Origin: an uncultured Burkholderiales bacterium | GTDB taxonomy: Bacteria; Pseudomonadota; Gammaproteobacteria; Burkholderiales; Burkholderiaceae | Length of the DNA stretch: 64,000 nt | Reading direction: 5' to 3' | NCBI GenBank assembly: GCA_946480465.1 | Contig: CAMLJY010000035.1 | Coordinates: 1-64,000, forward strand | Part shown: piece by piece, positions 37,417-45,783 of the stretch | How positions within the stretch are numbered: the first letter of the stretch is position 1 | Layout: each line of letters begins with the position of its first letter | Position numbers and translations under genes: made by a program | Notes under the pieces: model-generated | Told to the model about the DNA's origin: nothing | Seen by the model: the letters and a program-made list of their open reading frames with translations, nothing else | Databases searched by the model: none

Positions 37417-37635
37417 TCAGCAGCGCGTACCCACCGCAGGAGCCGCGCGATGCCGGAGAATGTCCCGAACGTCAATCACCCCGTTCTGGTCGATGTCGGC
37501 ACCGACGGAGAACGCCCCTGCCGCATGCGCTCGCCGGCCGAAGTCGACGCCACCGACAGGTCCGCGCACGTGGGCTTCCACCCGGCCTGGAAGTATGTTC
37601 ACGTCCACGACCTGCTGTTCGAGCACGGAAGGCAC
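37417..37635 (-). pseudogene. degenerate dockerin-domain gene fragment, copy 1
   Basis: The last part reads G-A-D-I-D-Q-N-G-V-I-D-V-R-D-I before drifting out of the family pattern, with the calcium-loop first half scrambled. It is the same 3' end as the copy at 43129 but more decayed, and there is no upstream gene body. The surrounding gap 37261-37939 holds nothing else I can support; a plus-strand open frame through it has no family resemblance. Confidence 0.65.
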
Positions 37636-37939
37636 GTTGAAGTGGCCGATGTAAGCCCGGACATGGCAAGACTGAGCATGCGCATTCAGGACGAACTCAA
37701 GCCCGGTCCGGGGGCCTCAAGTGCCCAGATGGAGCAATGGATTTCGGGTTGCTTCAGCCGCGACTACAGGAACAAGGCCCGCAACGCATAGTCGGCCGCG
37801 GCTCACGGCGCAATCATCGGTCACCCCACCACCAACGCCCCCATCGATTCCCGCACGCATTCCACGGCACTCGGGAATCCGTCGAGCATCGTCGTAGCGA
37901 CCGGGACCTGCCGCCGGCGCAACAGCTTGTCCAACCAGC

Positions 37940-40285
37940 TCAGTCGCCCTCTTCTTTCCATCGCGCCAACCAATGCCGGCCGACCGTCCATCCGAGAACG
38001 ACTCTGCCTTCCTCATCCTTGCGCCCCGGATCGTGCGCCACCTGCAGCCCCAGTCCACCCGAGGCTTCATCCAGCTTTTCGCGCAGCCCGACCGGCACCT
38101 TCAGCAGCCGCTGGCGCGCCCACTGATCGAATGCCACCGCCTGCCCCTCCGAACACATCGCCAGAAAGAACACCATCTGCCGCCACGCATATGCCGCATG
38201 CTTGATGTGGATCAGCCGCGAATGCCAGTCCGGTGCCGGCACCCGCAAGCGGCGGCAGACCCAGTCGAAGCATCGTTTCGCCAGCGGCTCGAAGTCCGCC
38301 ACCAGCAGGTCACGCAACCCCAGCCCATGGATCAGCACCGCCAGGTTCTGCGTCGTCAGGATCTGCTGCTGTTCGATCAAGCAGCCGTTGTAGGCCACGC
38401 TGCGGCCTGTCGGGCGCGGACCCGCGCGCGCTGCGCACAGCGCGGCAAAGCCCTCCGCGTGCTGCGGGGGATCCTCGGCAATGCCGTAGTACCTGGCGTA
38501 CAGCGTGCCGCCGATCAGCTGCCACGCCATGTGAGCGGCCGCCGCGAACTTGGGCGAGAACTCGCCCATGAAGATGTCGGCGGCCAACTCTTCCGTCAGG
38601 GGCAGCTTCAGGCCAGCCGAGGTCGCCAGCGAATCCATCTCGCGCACCAGCTTGTTGGGCAGCACCGCGTGCGGAAAGGCCTTCAGCGCCATCACCACCA
38701 ACTCTTCCAGCGCGGCGCGCGACGCCTGCTGCTCGCCGCCGTCCTGCCCACGCAGGCGATCCAGCGCCGCCACCCACGGCAGCTCGGCCAGTTGCACCTG
38801 CCGCTCCAGGTTCAACAGCAGCAGTGACCGGCGCTGCCGGAAGGCGCGGTAGATGGACACGTACAGCGTGCGCAGCGCTGGGTCGGCGATGCCGTCGGCC
38901 ACCCGCATGGAACTGGCGCGCGGGGACAGCGCCGCCAGCACCTCGCCCGAACCAATCAGGCCGCGCCGCACCAGCTCTTCCATGCTCTCGCGCAGGCAGC
39001 GCTCGACCTTGCGCGCGATGGCCGGTGGAACGGCCGTGCCGCCCGGCACCTTGCCGCTCAGGTCTTCGCCTTCCGACACGGGCAGCAGCAAGCGGTCGAT
39101 GCTGTCGACGCCTTGATCCGCGGGCAGTTGGCGCAGCCGCTGGGCCACGACCTGGCCGATGTCCCTGTGCAGAGGCGCCCCGGCGTGCAGTTGCTCTCGC
39201 TCGCGCTGCGACCGGCACTGCGCAGACGCCGGCTCGCCATGCTTGGCAAGGTAGCGGCCCAGCACCAGACGGACGCGGCCGGCCTCTTTGGCACCGAACT
39301 CGGCGGGAGCCTTCAATCGACGGCGCAGCAGGTCCAGCAGCAGGCCCAGGCTGTCGTCGGTTCGATCGGGCCGGGTGCACAGACGGTGCGTGGCGCGCAA
39401 GTGGTGGAAGCGCCGCAGCAGGCTTTCGGCCCGCTCGGTCCATCCCTCAGGCAGCGTGGTGAACGGCCAGCCGCCGGTCAGTTCGATGGTGCCGCGTTCA
39501 TTTCGGCGCCAGTCGCCGGCAGCGGTTCGCAGCGCCGATGGCGGCGGCCCGTCCACCGTCTCCAGAAACAGCGCCACCAGTTCGTCGTAGAACGGCGTCC
39601 AGACGGTCACTGACTCCTGCTGCACCTGCATTTGCCGGTTGGCGCGCTTGGTGGCCAGGCGCTCGGCGGTTTGCCCCGCCGGCTCCAGGCAGACGCGCGA
39701 GCCCAGGTCCACCGGCACCTCCGCCGGCCTGGGAAAGAAGCGCATGCGTCCGAAGTACGGCGCCAGTTCGTCCAGCACCGCCCGGGCGGCTGGCGACTGT
39801 CCGCAGCGCGCCAGGCCATGGATCGCCAGCAAGGCACCCTCTTCCGGAACCCGGACCTCGTAGCAGCCCGATTGCAGCCACTGCCCCAGCTGCTGCTGCC
39901 CTTCCTCCGTCAGGAACCAGGTGTTCAGCGCATGCCGGGCTGCATCGCCCCGCAGGCGCTGCAGGCCGAGTGTTTCCAGCCATGTCAGCTCATGCGGCTG
40001 AAGCGGTCCGCCGGACAGCACGTCGCCCGTCGCAAAGCCGCCCGTGACGACCTGCAACGTGGCCCAGGCCGGCAGGCCGCGCACCGGGGTGCGCGACCCG
40101 GGCCGGATGCCACCGCTGAGGATGCCGAACAGGGCGGCCGACCATTGGTCAGCCTTCTCCTGCGCACGGGCCTGTTCCTGCGGGTCTTGGCACTGTTCGG
40201 CCCGCGCCAATGCACGCGCCAGCTGCATGCCGGGGTATCCCGCGACGCGCTCGGCGCTCTGCTGCTCCCTCGGTCCCTGTTCCAT
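37940..40285 (-). CDS. large protein of unknown function directly behind a tRNA-like gene
   Basis: A 781-residue soluble protein with no signal peptide, membrane segment or motif that I recognise. It is rich in Leu, Arg and Ala and looks largely helical. Distinctive segments are LTTQNLAVLIHGLGLRDLL near residue 655, a Trp/His-rich stretch near 700 (CFDWVCRRL... SRLIHIKHAAYAWRQM) and a C-terminal GRHWLARW. The ATG at 40285 lies only 20 bases after the 3' CCA of the tRNA-like gene, on the same strand. Base composition is like the host genome. Function unknown. Confidence 0.75.
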   Translation of the reverse strand: MEQGPREQQSAERVAGYPGMQLARALARAEQCQDPQEQARAQEKADQWSAALFGILSGGIRPGSRTPVRGLPAWATLQVVTGGFATGDVLSGGPLQPHELTWLETLGLQRLRGDAARHALNTWFLTEEGQQQLGQWLQSGCYEVRVPEEGALLAIHGLARCGQSPAARAVLDELAPYFGRMRFFPRPAEVPVDLGSRVCLEPAGQTAERLATKRANRQMQVQQESVTVWTPFYDELVALFLETVDGPPPSALRTAAGDWRRNERGTIELTGGWPFTTLPEGWTERAESLLRRFHHLRATHRLCTRPDRTDDSLGLLLDLLRRRLKAPAEFGAKEAGRVRLVLGRYLAKHGEPASAQCRSQREREQLHAGAPLHRDIGQVVAQRLRQLPADQGVDSIDRLLLPVSEGEDLSGKVPGGTAVPPAIARKVERCLRESMEELVRRGLIGSGEVLAALSPRASSMRVADGIADPALRTLYVSIYRAFRQRRSLLLLNLERQVQLAELPWVAALDRLRGQDGGEQQASRAALEELVVMALKAFPHAVLPNKLVREMDSLATSAGLKLPLTEELAADIFMGEFSPKFAAAAHMAWQLIGGTLYARYYGIAEDPPQHAEGFAALCAARAGPRPTGRSVAYNGCLIEQQQILTTQNLAVLIHGLGLRDLLVADFEPLAKRCFDWVCRRLRVPAPDWHSRLIHIKHAAYAWRQMVFFLAMCSEGQAVAFDQWARQRLLKVPVGLREKLDEASGGLGLQVAHDPGRKDEEGRVVLGWTVGRHWLARWKEEGD

Positions 40286-40305
40286 CACGGGCTCACGTTG
40301 TTGTG

Positions 40306-40381
40306 GTGGATCCGGGGGCTGGATTCGAACCAGCGCCTACTCGGTTAGCAGCCAAGCGTTCTGCCTCTGAACTACCCCGGA
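40306..40381 (-). tRNA. tRNA-Asn-like gene with GCU anticodon (atypical or decayed)
   Basis: The acceptor stem TCCGGGG/CCCCGGA is perfect and an encoded CCA ends the gene. The D-arm (GTTC...GAAC), the anticodon stem CTTGG/CCGAG with loop CTGCTAA, and T-stem GCTGG/CCAGC can all form. The acceptor and T-arm match betaproteobacterial tRNA-Asn, but the anticodon reads GCU (Ser AGC/AGU) instead of GUU. The T-loop has 8 bases instead of 7 because of one extra C. A true tRNA-Ser would have a long variable arm; this one has 5 bases. It may be a pseudo-tRNA or a specialised one. Confidence 0.65.
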
Positions 40382-40669
40382 GTTGAGCGGTCGGCGGCGG
40401 CCATTGCGTGGCGTCGCGCGAACAAGGCGCCGAGCATAGTGGCAGGCTTGGGCCGCTGTCACTCGACAGAGCAATCGGATCTGCCGCCACACCCACCACC
40501 CGTCGCCGGCGTCGATTCGCCTAGGGCATCTACACCCCGTTACCACGACCTCATCTCTGTGTGCCGTCACACCGCGCGCTGATTCGCCGAGAATCCCCGC
40601 CGCGCCAGTCGCCCGGTGCAGCACAGAGCAGGCGAAAGCGCATCCGTACAGGAATGCAAGGGAGGAACC

Positions 40670-41479
40670 ATGGCACCCGTGACGAAACAGCCGGGCTCGC
40701 AGGGCCTGGTCCAACAGGCGCTCCCCTGCAAGAGCGACCGTGAGGTCACGACCAAACCGATGTACCACTTCGGCAAAGCGTCGATGGGCAGCAGCGACAG
40801 CTTCAAGATCCTGCAGGAGACGATCGACCACCTCGACTGCAAAGGTAGGGCTGGTCTGCCATTCACAGGCAACGAGAAGGAGTTTCTCGTCAACCTATAT
40901 GAGTCACTCCGTTGGGGCGGCGTTGCCTCGGGTACTTTCGAGGCTGCAAAGCTGGCACTGCACTACGTTCACGGGGGCGGGGGATCCTTGAAGCTCGATC
41001 CGGCGGTGTATCAAACGTCGGTGATCGTGCGCGATGCCACGGCCGCCATGAAGGCCTACATGCTGGAGCAGGTTGCTCTGAAGAAGAGCATCCAGTCCCT
41101 CAAGTCAACGGACCCGCGCTTCTTGCGGTCGAAACATGCACACGCCCTGGGGAAGCAATCACGTGATCAGAACTCACAGGGCGTTTTATTGCCGGACGGT
41201 GCATTGCAGGCCGAGCAGAACAATCGGCGGCTGCACTACGCAGACAATCGTTTCCATCTGGAGGCGACCACCCATCAGGCCGGCCAAGGCTTCGTGACCA
41301 GATGGTCGGTCAACAGTCTCTATGACTTCGAGCCCTATCCAAGCCCGTACTACACGTCGATTCCCATACCCAACGCCGGAAAGCTGAAGCTCCCGGATGG
41401 ACTGTCCAACCACATGGAAAAGCTCGGCATCGCGAAACGGTTCTGGTACACGGCGGAGTGGACCGAGGCATGGCGCTGA
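40670..41479 (+). CDS. candidate secreted toxin (effector) of unknown family
   Basis: A 269-residue protein preceded by a strong GGGAGGAA site. It lacks a signal peptide. The N-terminal 180 residues are mixed helical; the C-terminal 85 are distinct, rich in Tyr, Trp and Pro, with H196-L-E-A-T and W-S-V-N-S-L-Y-D-F-E-P-Y-P (about 212-224), recalling small secreted toxin domains such as colicin M-like or DUF3289-type. That likeness is from memory and weak. The next gene overlaps its end and encodes a membrane-anchored protein of the kind that protects against periplasmic toxins. Confidence 0.6.
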   Translation: MAPVTKQPGSQGLVQQALPCKSDREVTTKPMYHFGKASMGSSDSFKILQETIDHLDCKGRAGLPFTGNEKEFLVNLYESLRWGGVASGTFEAAKLALHYVHGGGGSLKLDPAVYQTSVIVRDATAAMKAYMLEQVALKKSIQSLKSTDPRFLRSKHAHALGKQSRDQNSQGVLLPDGALQAEQNNRRLHYADNRFHLEATTHQAGQGFVTRWSVNSLYDFEPYPSPYYTSIPIPNAGKLKLPDGLSNHMEKLGIAKRFWYTAEWTEAWR

Positions 41480-41904
41480 GAATCTGGCGAAGGGTCCTCC
41501 AGGGCATCGGACTCACTGCGCTTCTGCTCATCATCACCGTCGGAGTGGTCATATGGCGGTGGCATGCCGGAGGGCAGTGCCTTGCCTTTGGCAGCGCCTA
41601 CACGCCGATCGGGGAGCTGAAGATCGATGGGCGGCCTTACTACGTCTACGGCGCGGTGACCGGATTCCAGGACAAGGTCCGGATCGTCCAGGTCTCGACC
41701 ACAAAGATTCCCGAGAGCGTCTGCAAGCCCGAGCACACCTCGCAGGTCGTCGGCACCGAAACGGTCGACGCCACCAAGGTCGTTTCCAAGGTCGTGCTTC
41801 GTCGCAACCCAGGTGGCGGACTGGACTTGAACCTGGAGTACAGCCCCATCAAGCACCGCGATCCGTACAGCGAGTGGGAAGGCATTGCCATTGAGCTACG
41901 GTAG
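41470..41904 (+). CDS. membrane-anchored candidate immunity protein
   Basis: A 144-residue protein with one N-terminal membrane helix (about residues 10-29) and a periplasmic domain of about 110 residues. It starts 10 bases before the end of the putative toxin gene, so production is coupled; a GTG at 41458 is an alternative start. Single-helix anchored proteins with a small periplasmic domain are typical protectors against peptidoglycan-precursor-attacking toxins. No family is recognised. Confidence 0.6.
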   Translation: MALRIWRRVLQGIGLTALLLIITVGVVIWRWHAGGQCLAFGSAYTPIGELKIDGRPYYVYGAVTGFQDKVRIVQVSTTKIPESVCKPEHTSQVVGTETVDATKVVSKVVLRRNPGGGLDLNLEYSPIKHRDPYSEWEGIAIELR

Positions 41905-42366
41905 GCCGCCGTGCCGCCACGATCCCGTGCGCGGCAGCCGGCAGTTGGCGCAATAGAGATGCACCTCCTGCCCATCGTCAAACCGCACTGAACTGCCGCC
42001 GCCCTCGGCGATCGCCCAGTAGGCTGAGCGCCCGTCCGTGAAACCCACGCGTCCCTCCGAGAGGCACGGCAACCAATCGATGGTGTGGTCGGAATCCCAC
42101 TTGGAAATGCGCAACGACGCCTTCAGGTGCCGCACCGCGGTCCGCTGGGTCATCACGAACCTCGAGCAATCGACGCTCGCTGGTGTGGCCACCGCCTTCT
42201 GTCCATTGCGCTCCACGACGATCCAGCGAATCGGCGGCAGATCGTTGGGTTGGGTTTGTGGCTCGGTGCCGTCCGCAGCGGCAGGGCGTGCCCAAGCTCC
42301 GATCACGGCCGTGCACAGCGCGCCCATGGCGAGCGCGCGCTTGAAGAACCTGGAACAGGATGTCAT
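41896..42366 (-). CDS. small secreted hypothetical protein
   Basis: A 156-residue protein with a signal peptide (about residues 1-34, ending A-R-P-A-A-A). The mature part has paired Cys residues, the last two in Y-C-A-N-C-R, suggesting disulfides or a metal site. It converges on the immunity-like gene with a 9-base overlap of the 3' ends. No family is recognised; an additional protective protein of the accessory region is conceivable. Confidence 0.55.
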   Translation of the reverse strand: MTSCSRFFKRALAMGALCTAVIGAWARPAAADGTEPQTQPNDLPPIRWIVVERNGQKAVATPASVDCSRFVMTQRTAVRHLKASLRISKWDSDHTIDWLPCLSEGRVGFTDGRSAYWAIAEGGGSSVRFDDGQEVHLYCANCRLPRTGSWRHGGLP

Positions 42367-42493
42367 TGCCAGCGGGCGACGACGTGGCGCATGCGGGGTG
42401 CCGAGGTCTCCCTGAACCGCTGCATGCACGGCGGCGCGGAGTTTGCCAGATGCACGCGGCCGCGCTGATTGCAAGCTAGGCAGGCTGATTCCC

Positions 42494-42754
42494 TCACCCG
42501 AGCGCGGGGTTGGAAGTTGCGGCTGCTTCAACCCAGATGCGCTGTCCGGGGTGATGTTCCTCGATCGTGCTGATGGCGTCGTCGATCAGCTGCCGCTCGC
42601 CGAGCGGGTAGACGAAGCGAGTGAGTTTCGGTCGACTTGACCGCCTGTACTCCGCCTCGGTGATCGCGTCGCTGCTGCACCAGATGGCGTCACCCACCTT
42701 TGCAGCATGCAGTGCGTCGGCCAAGCCGGCTGGGGTGATGGCAAGGAAGACCAT
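42494..42754 (-). CDS. small conserved hypothetical protein
   Basis: An 86-residue soluble protein starting M-V-F-L-A-I-T-P-A-G-L, with a W-C-S-S-D-A-I-T-E-A-E-Y segment and an E-E-H-H-P-G-Q-R-I-W-V-E C-terminus. I recall similar small proteins in other Burkholderiales but no function. The frame is open upstream to 42823, but family-like sequence begins at 42754. Confidence 0.5.
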   Translation of the reverse strand: MVFLAITPAGLADALHAAKVGDAIWCSSDAITEAEYRRSSRPKLTRFVYPLGERQLIDDAISTIEEHHPGQRIWVEAAATSNPALG

Positions 42755-42823
42755 GGATGTGTTCAGGCAAACCTGGCTCGGATTTCCGTTGGACTCGAAA
42801 GGCGCACGGCCATCGTACGCCAC

Positions 42824-43089
42824 ACGCCGCGCTGGCGTACGTCCCGAAACCGGATTGGTCCAAGTGAATGGCCGCGGCGGCGCACGTCAGGCTGCGCAGC
42901 ATGGTTTGCCGCTCGGGCCGCACGCTCGCTGCCGCTAACGAACAGGCGGTGCGGTACCGTCATGAAGGTTCCGGCCAGCATCGCGCCGCACGAACAAGCC
43001 CCGCCCCGCCTCCTGATGACTGCGGAACAGACCGGCGTGGCTGCGGCCAAGGGCCAAGGCCCGCCAAGGCTGGCCGGCCTTCCTTGACA
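42824..43089. other. intergenic stretch without supported gene
   Basis: Nothing with a start site or family resemblance is seen on either strand. The segment at 43050-43089 is similar to the DNA next to the other dockerin remnant at about 37340-37377. Confidence 0.4.
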
Positions 43090-43116
43090 GTCCTGCGCGC
43101 CAATGCCGCACAGGAC
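43090..43116. terminator. hairpin after dockerin remnant, copy 2
   Basis: GTCCTGCGCG and CGCACAGGAC pair over 10 positions with one G-T pair around the same CCAATGC loop seen at 37378. It lies 12 bases beyond the stop of the dockerin fragment on the minus strand, suiting a transcript end. Confidence 0.65.
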
Positions 43117-43128
43117 CATTCAGTCGCT

Positions 43129-43608
43129 TCAGCAGCGCATCCCCGCCGGCAGCAGCCGCGAGATGCCCGAGATGTCGCGAACGTCGATCACCCCGTTCTG
43201 GTCGATGTCCGCCCCGGCCGAGAACCCCGCCTGCCCCGCCCGCTTGCCGACCGAAGCCGACGCAGCCGACATGTCCGCGCAGTTGACAGCCAAGTCGCCG
43301 TTCACGTCGCCGAACACATACGCCTTCAGGTCATGCGCGTACAGCTTCACCGTGGTCGCCGCCTCCGGCCCCGCCGCCCGCATGGCGACGAAGCCGCCGG
43401 TCGCCCCCTGCCGCTGGCTGATGGCGTTGCCGGCGTCCCGGTTGGGCGTGGTGCCGGTGTCCACCTCTTTCAGCACGTAGTGCTGCTGGGTGGCGTCCCG
43501 GCCGGTGTACATGAACATCTTCGTCGCGCCGGTCACCGGGTTGATTGGCGTGTGGAACCACACCGCCGGGTCCAGCATCCGGTCGGCCACCGGCGTGCCT
43601 TCGGCGCC
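43129..43608 (-). pseudogene. 3' fragment of a dockerin-domain protein gene, copy 2
   Basis: About 158 readable residues ending in a clear type I dockerin pair of calcium loops: F-G-D-V-N-G-D-L-A-V-N and A-D-I-D-Q-N-G-V-I-D-V-R-D-I-S. Before it lies a sheet-like segment (V-W-F-H-T-P-I-N-P-V-T-G). A stop lies just upstream in frame and no signal peptide or gene body is present, so it is the 3' end of a lost larger gene. A second, more decayed copy lies at 37417. Confidence 0.7.
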
Positions 43609-43777
43609 TCAGCGGCGTCGGACTGCCACTCGCCTACACAGGCGGTTTGGTTATCGCACGCGACTTCATTTGCGAGCTGTGCGTGCACATGGGGTTCCGA
43701 GAAAGCGTGGATGTCCTGCGCAGAAGCACATCATCCATGCCAATCCGCTCCACGCAGGCCAACTTCTGGAAACTTCC

Positions 43778-44206
43778 ATGATTCATGCCGTCCGCCTGTT
43801 CAGCGCGCTGATGCTGCTCCTGGGCTCAGGCCTGGTGTCTGCCGCGAAGGACCCACCCCCAGGCCCCCAAGCGGAAGGCCGGACGAACGCCCAGAATTTC
43901 CGCGACATGGTGCTTGCCACCTGCATCGCCAACGCCTACCAGAAGGACGGCGGTGCCGCGACGGATGCCGGCAGCAGCGTCAGCGCGCTGCGCGACTGGA
44001 CGCTTTACGACACGGAGCGCGCGCCGGACGCCATCAAGCAGCTCGTCGACCGGTACCTGGCCCGCGACTACCGCAACCCGCTCGCGGAAGCGGAGGTGAA
44101 GGGCGTGCGCTTCGACCTGCTGAAGTGCTTGGACCTGTACCACAGCAGGGAGCTGCAGGAGCAGGTGCGCCGGCTGGTGATGAAGCCGGCCCAGACCACC
44201 CGCTGA
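43778..44206 (+). CDS. Tai4-type T6SS immunity protein
   Basis: A 142-residue periplasmic protein with a signal peptide (about residues 1-22). The mature part matches what I know of the Tai4 family, immunity proteins that block Tae4 peptidoglycan amidases delivered by type VI secretion: FRDMVLATCIANAY, a D-A-G-S-S block, Y-L-A-R-D-Y-R-N-P-L-A-E and L-K-C-L-D-L-Y-H-S. No Tae4-like amidase gene is next to it, so it may be an orphan protecting against neighbours' effectors. The toxin gene downstream is a different type. Confidence 0.82.
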   Translation: MIHAVRLFSALMLLLGSGLVSAAKDPPPGPQAEGRTNAQNFRDMVLATCIANAYQKDGGAATDAGSSVSALRDWTLYDTERAPDAIKQLVDRYLARDYRNPLAEAEVKGVRFDLLKCLDLYHSRELQEQVRRLVMKPAQTTR

Positions 44207-44247
44207 GCCCGCGCAGCCCCGGCTTGAAATCCCCACCGGCCTTTCCT

Positions 44248-45783
44248 ATGGACAGGCCCATGATCGATAACACGTCCCTTGGCAGTTACGGCGGCTTCGC
44301 GGCGGGTGACTTCGCCGACGCTGGCTTCGGCGGTGACGATTTCCTCGGCCCGTCACCCGCCTCCATCAGCCTGGCGCCCATCGATGCGGCGCCGCTCAGC
44401 TTCGACGCCAGGCCGGCCTCCATCGTGGCCAGCCCGCTGGACTTCAGTCTCCAGCCCGTCGACATCAGCACGCCGCTGACGGTGCTGCCCTGGTCGGAGC
44501 CGGCGCAACCCGCGCTGCCTTCGCTGTCGTCGTCGTGGACGCCCTCCAGCGTGTCCCCGGTGGACCTGCAAAGCGCCTTCCGCGCGTCCGAGCGCGACTA
44601 CCGCGCCACCACCGACCAGAGCATCCCCGGCATCAGCCACGTCGCGCAGCCGGGCGACAGCATCTCGGGGATCCTGGGCACCAGCAACCCGCAGGCGGTG
44701 GGCAATTTCATGCGCGCCAACGGGCTGGAGTCCGACCGCATCGACGTCGGCCGCAACTACTTCGTGCCGGACAGTCCCACCGCCTACGGGAATGCCTCGG
44801 TCCTGGGGCAGTTCGCGCTGGACCTGGGCCATCGGCCAAGCCTGGCGCCGGCGCTGCCCGGCTCGCTGGCGGCGCCGATCGGGGTGGACGGCCTGCGCAT
44901 CGGCCCGACGGTCGAGCGATCGCAGCTGATGGGCCTGAGTCCCGCGCTGGGCAGCGGCATGCCCGACTGGGCGTCGCGTCCCTACCCTGAAATGCGAGCG
45001 TCCGTGTTTTCGCCGCGCGAGACGGCGGTGAACTGGTTCAGCGACCTGGTGGGCACCAGCCGCGCCGGCAACGTGCTGACCGGCGCCTTCGACAGCTGGC
45101 TGGCGGTGCCGGAAGCGCTGTCCGCGGCGCCTGACCTGCTGTCCAACCTGCCCGCGGCCACCGGCCGCCTGGCCGACCGCGTCTCGTCCTATGCCGGCCG
45201 GCTCTGGAACGACCCGTGGGACACCTTGAGCGGCAGCATCGCGGGCGGCGTCGACAGCTTCCGCACGGGCTTCCGGCAGGCCGTGTACGGCGATGGGCGG
45301 GACATGGGCTCGGCGCTGTTTGCGCTGGGCACCGGCGGCGTGCTGGCACGTGGCCGGGCCATGATGGGCGCGGCGGACGATGCCCTCGGCTGGCCGGGCG
45401 TGGGCGGGGCCGGGCCGGCCCCGGGCACCATCGGCATCACCGACACCACCTCCACCGCGGCGCTGCGCAACTACTACCCGCGCGGTGGCGGCATCGAGTT
45501 CGTCTACGACCCCACCAACAGCCTCTTCGTCACCGGCGCGCCGCGCGCCGGCCTGTTCACCGGATCACCCCACGAGCAGCTGGCCCGCTCCATCGGCTCG
45601 TTTGACAACCCCCAGCTCGTCGGCGGTACCCTGCAGCGCGGGCCGGCCGGCCAGTTCTTCACCACCGAGAACAGCGGCCACTACGGCGATCGGTGGACCA
45701 ATGACGTCCGCAGCCAGTTCGGCGACTGGTTGAGCAACCGCGTCGGCCTGCCGGTGCAACACGAGTCCTGGGGAAACAGATGA
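44248..45783 (+). CDS. polymorphic toxin with LysM-like segment and C-terminal type 43 toxin domain
   Basis: A 511-residue modular protein. A Ser/Pro/Ala-rich N-terminus is followed by a LysM-like peptidoglycan-binding segment (about residues 130-175, H-V-A-Q-P-G-D-S-I-S-G-I-L). A helical middle follows, then a C-terminal toxin domain (about 400-511) with G-Q-F-F-T-T-E-N-S-G-H-Y-G and Q-F-G-D-W-L, like the 'polymorphic toxin type 43' family. There is no signal peptide; export through type VI secretion or a related route is likely. A second ATG at 44260 is an equally possible start. The TGA overlaps the immunity gene start. Confidence 0.75.
   Translation: MDRPMIDNTSLGSYGGFAAGDFADAGFGGDDFLGPSPASISLAPIDAAPLSFDARPASIVASPLDFSLQPVDISTPLTVLPWSEPAQPALPSLSSSWTPSSVSPVDLQSAFRASERDYRATTDQSIPGISHVAQPGDSISGILGTSNPQAVGNFMRANGLESDRIDVGRNYFVPDSPTAYGNASVLGQFALDLGHRPSLAPALPGSLAAPIGVDGLRIGPTVERSQLMGLSPALGSGMPDWASRPYPEMRASVFSPRETAVNWFSDLVGTSRAGNVLTGAFDSWLAVPEALSAAPDLLSNLPAATGRLADRVSSYAGRLWNDPWDTLSGSIAGGVDSFRTGFRQAVYGDGRDMGSALFALGTGGVLARGRAMMGAADDALGWPGVGGAGPAPGTIGITDTTSTAALRNYYPRGGGIEFVYDPTNSLFVTGAPRAGLFTGSPHEQLARSIGSFDNPQLVGGTLQRGPAGQFFTTENSGHYGDRWTNDVRSQFGDWLSNRVGLPVQHESWGNR

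Noticed and set aside
37285..37791. Plus-strand open frame across the dockerin remnant
   Set aside because: It overlaps the hairpin and the antisense dockerin remnant, has no ribosome site and no family resemblance; a short R-D-Y-R-N match to the Tai4 protein is too small to count.
40306..40381. Ordinary tRNA-Ser(GCU)
   Set aside because: True tRNA-Ser has a long variable arm; this gene has a 5-base variable loop and the tRNA-Asn acceptor stem.
37378..43116. The two hairpins as attachment sites of an integrated element
   Set aside because: No integrase or transposase gene lies between or beside them, and both sit where a transcript-end hairpin after the dockerin gene would be.
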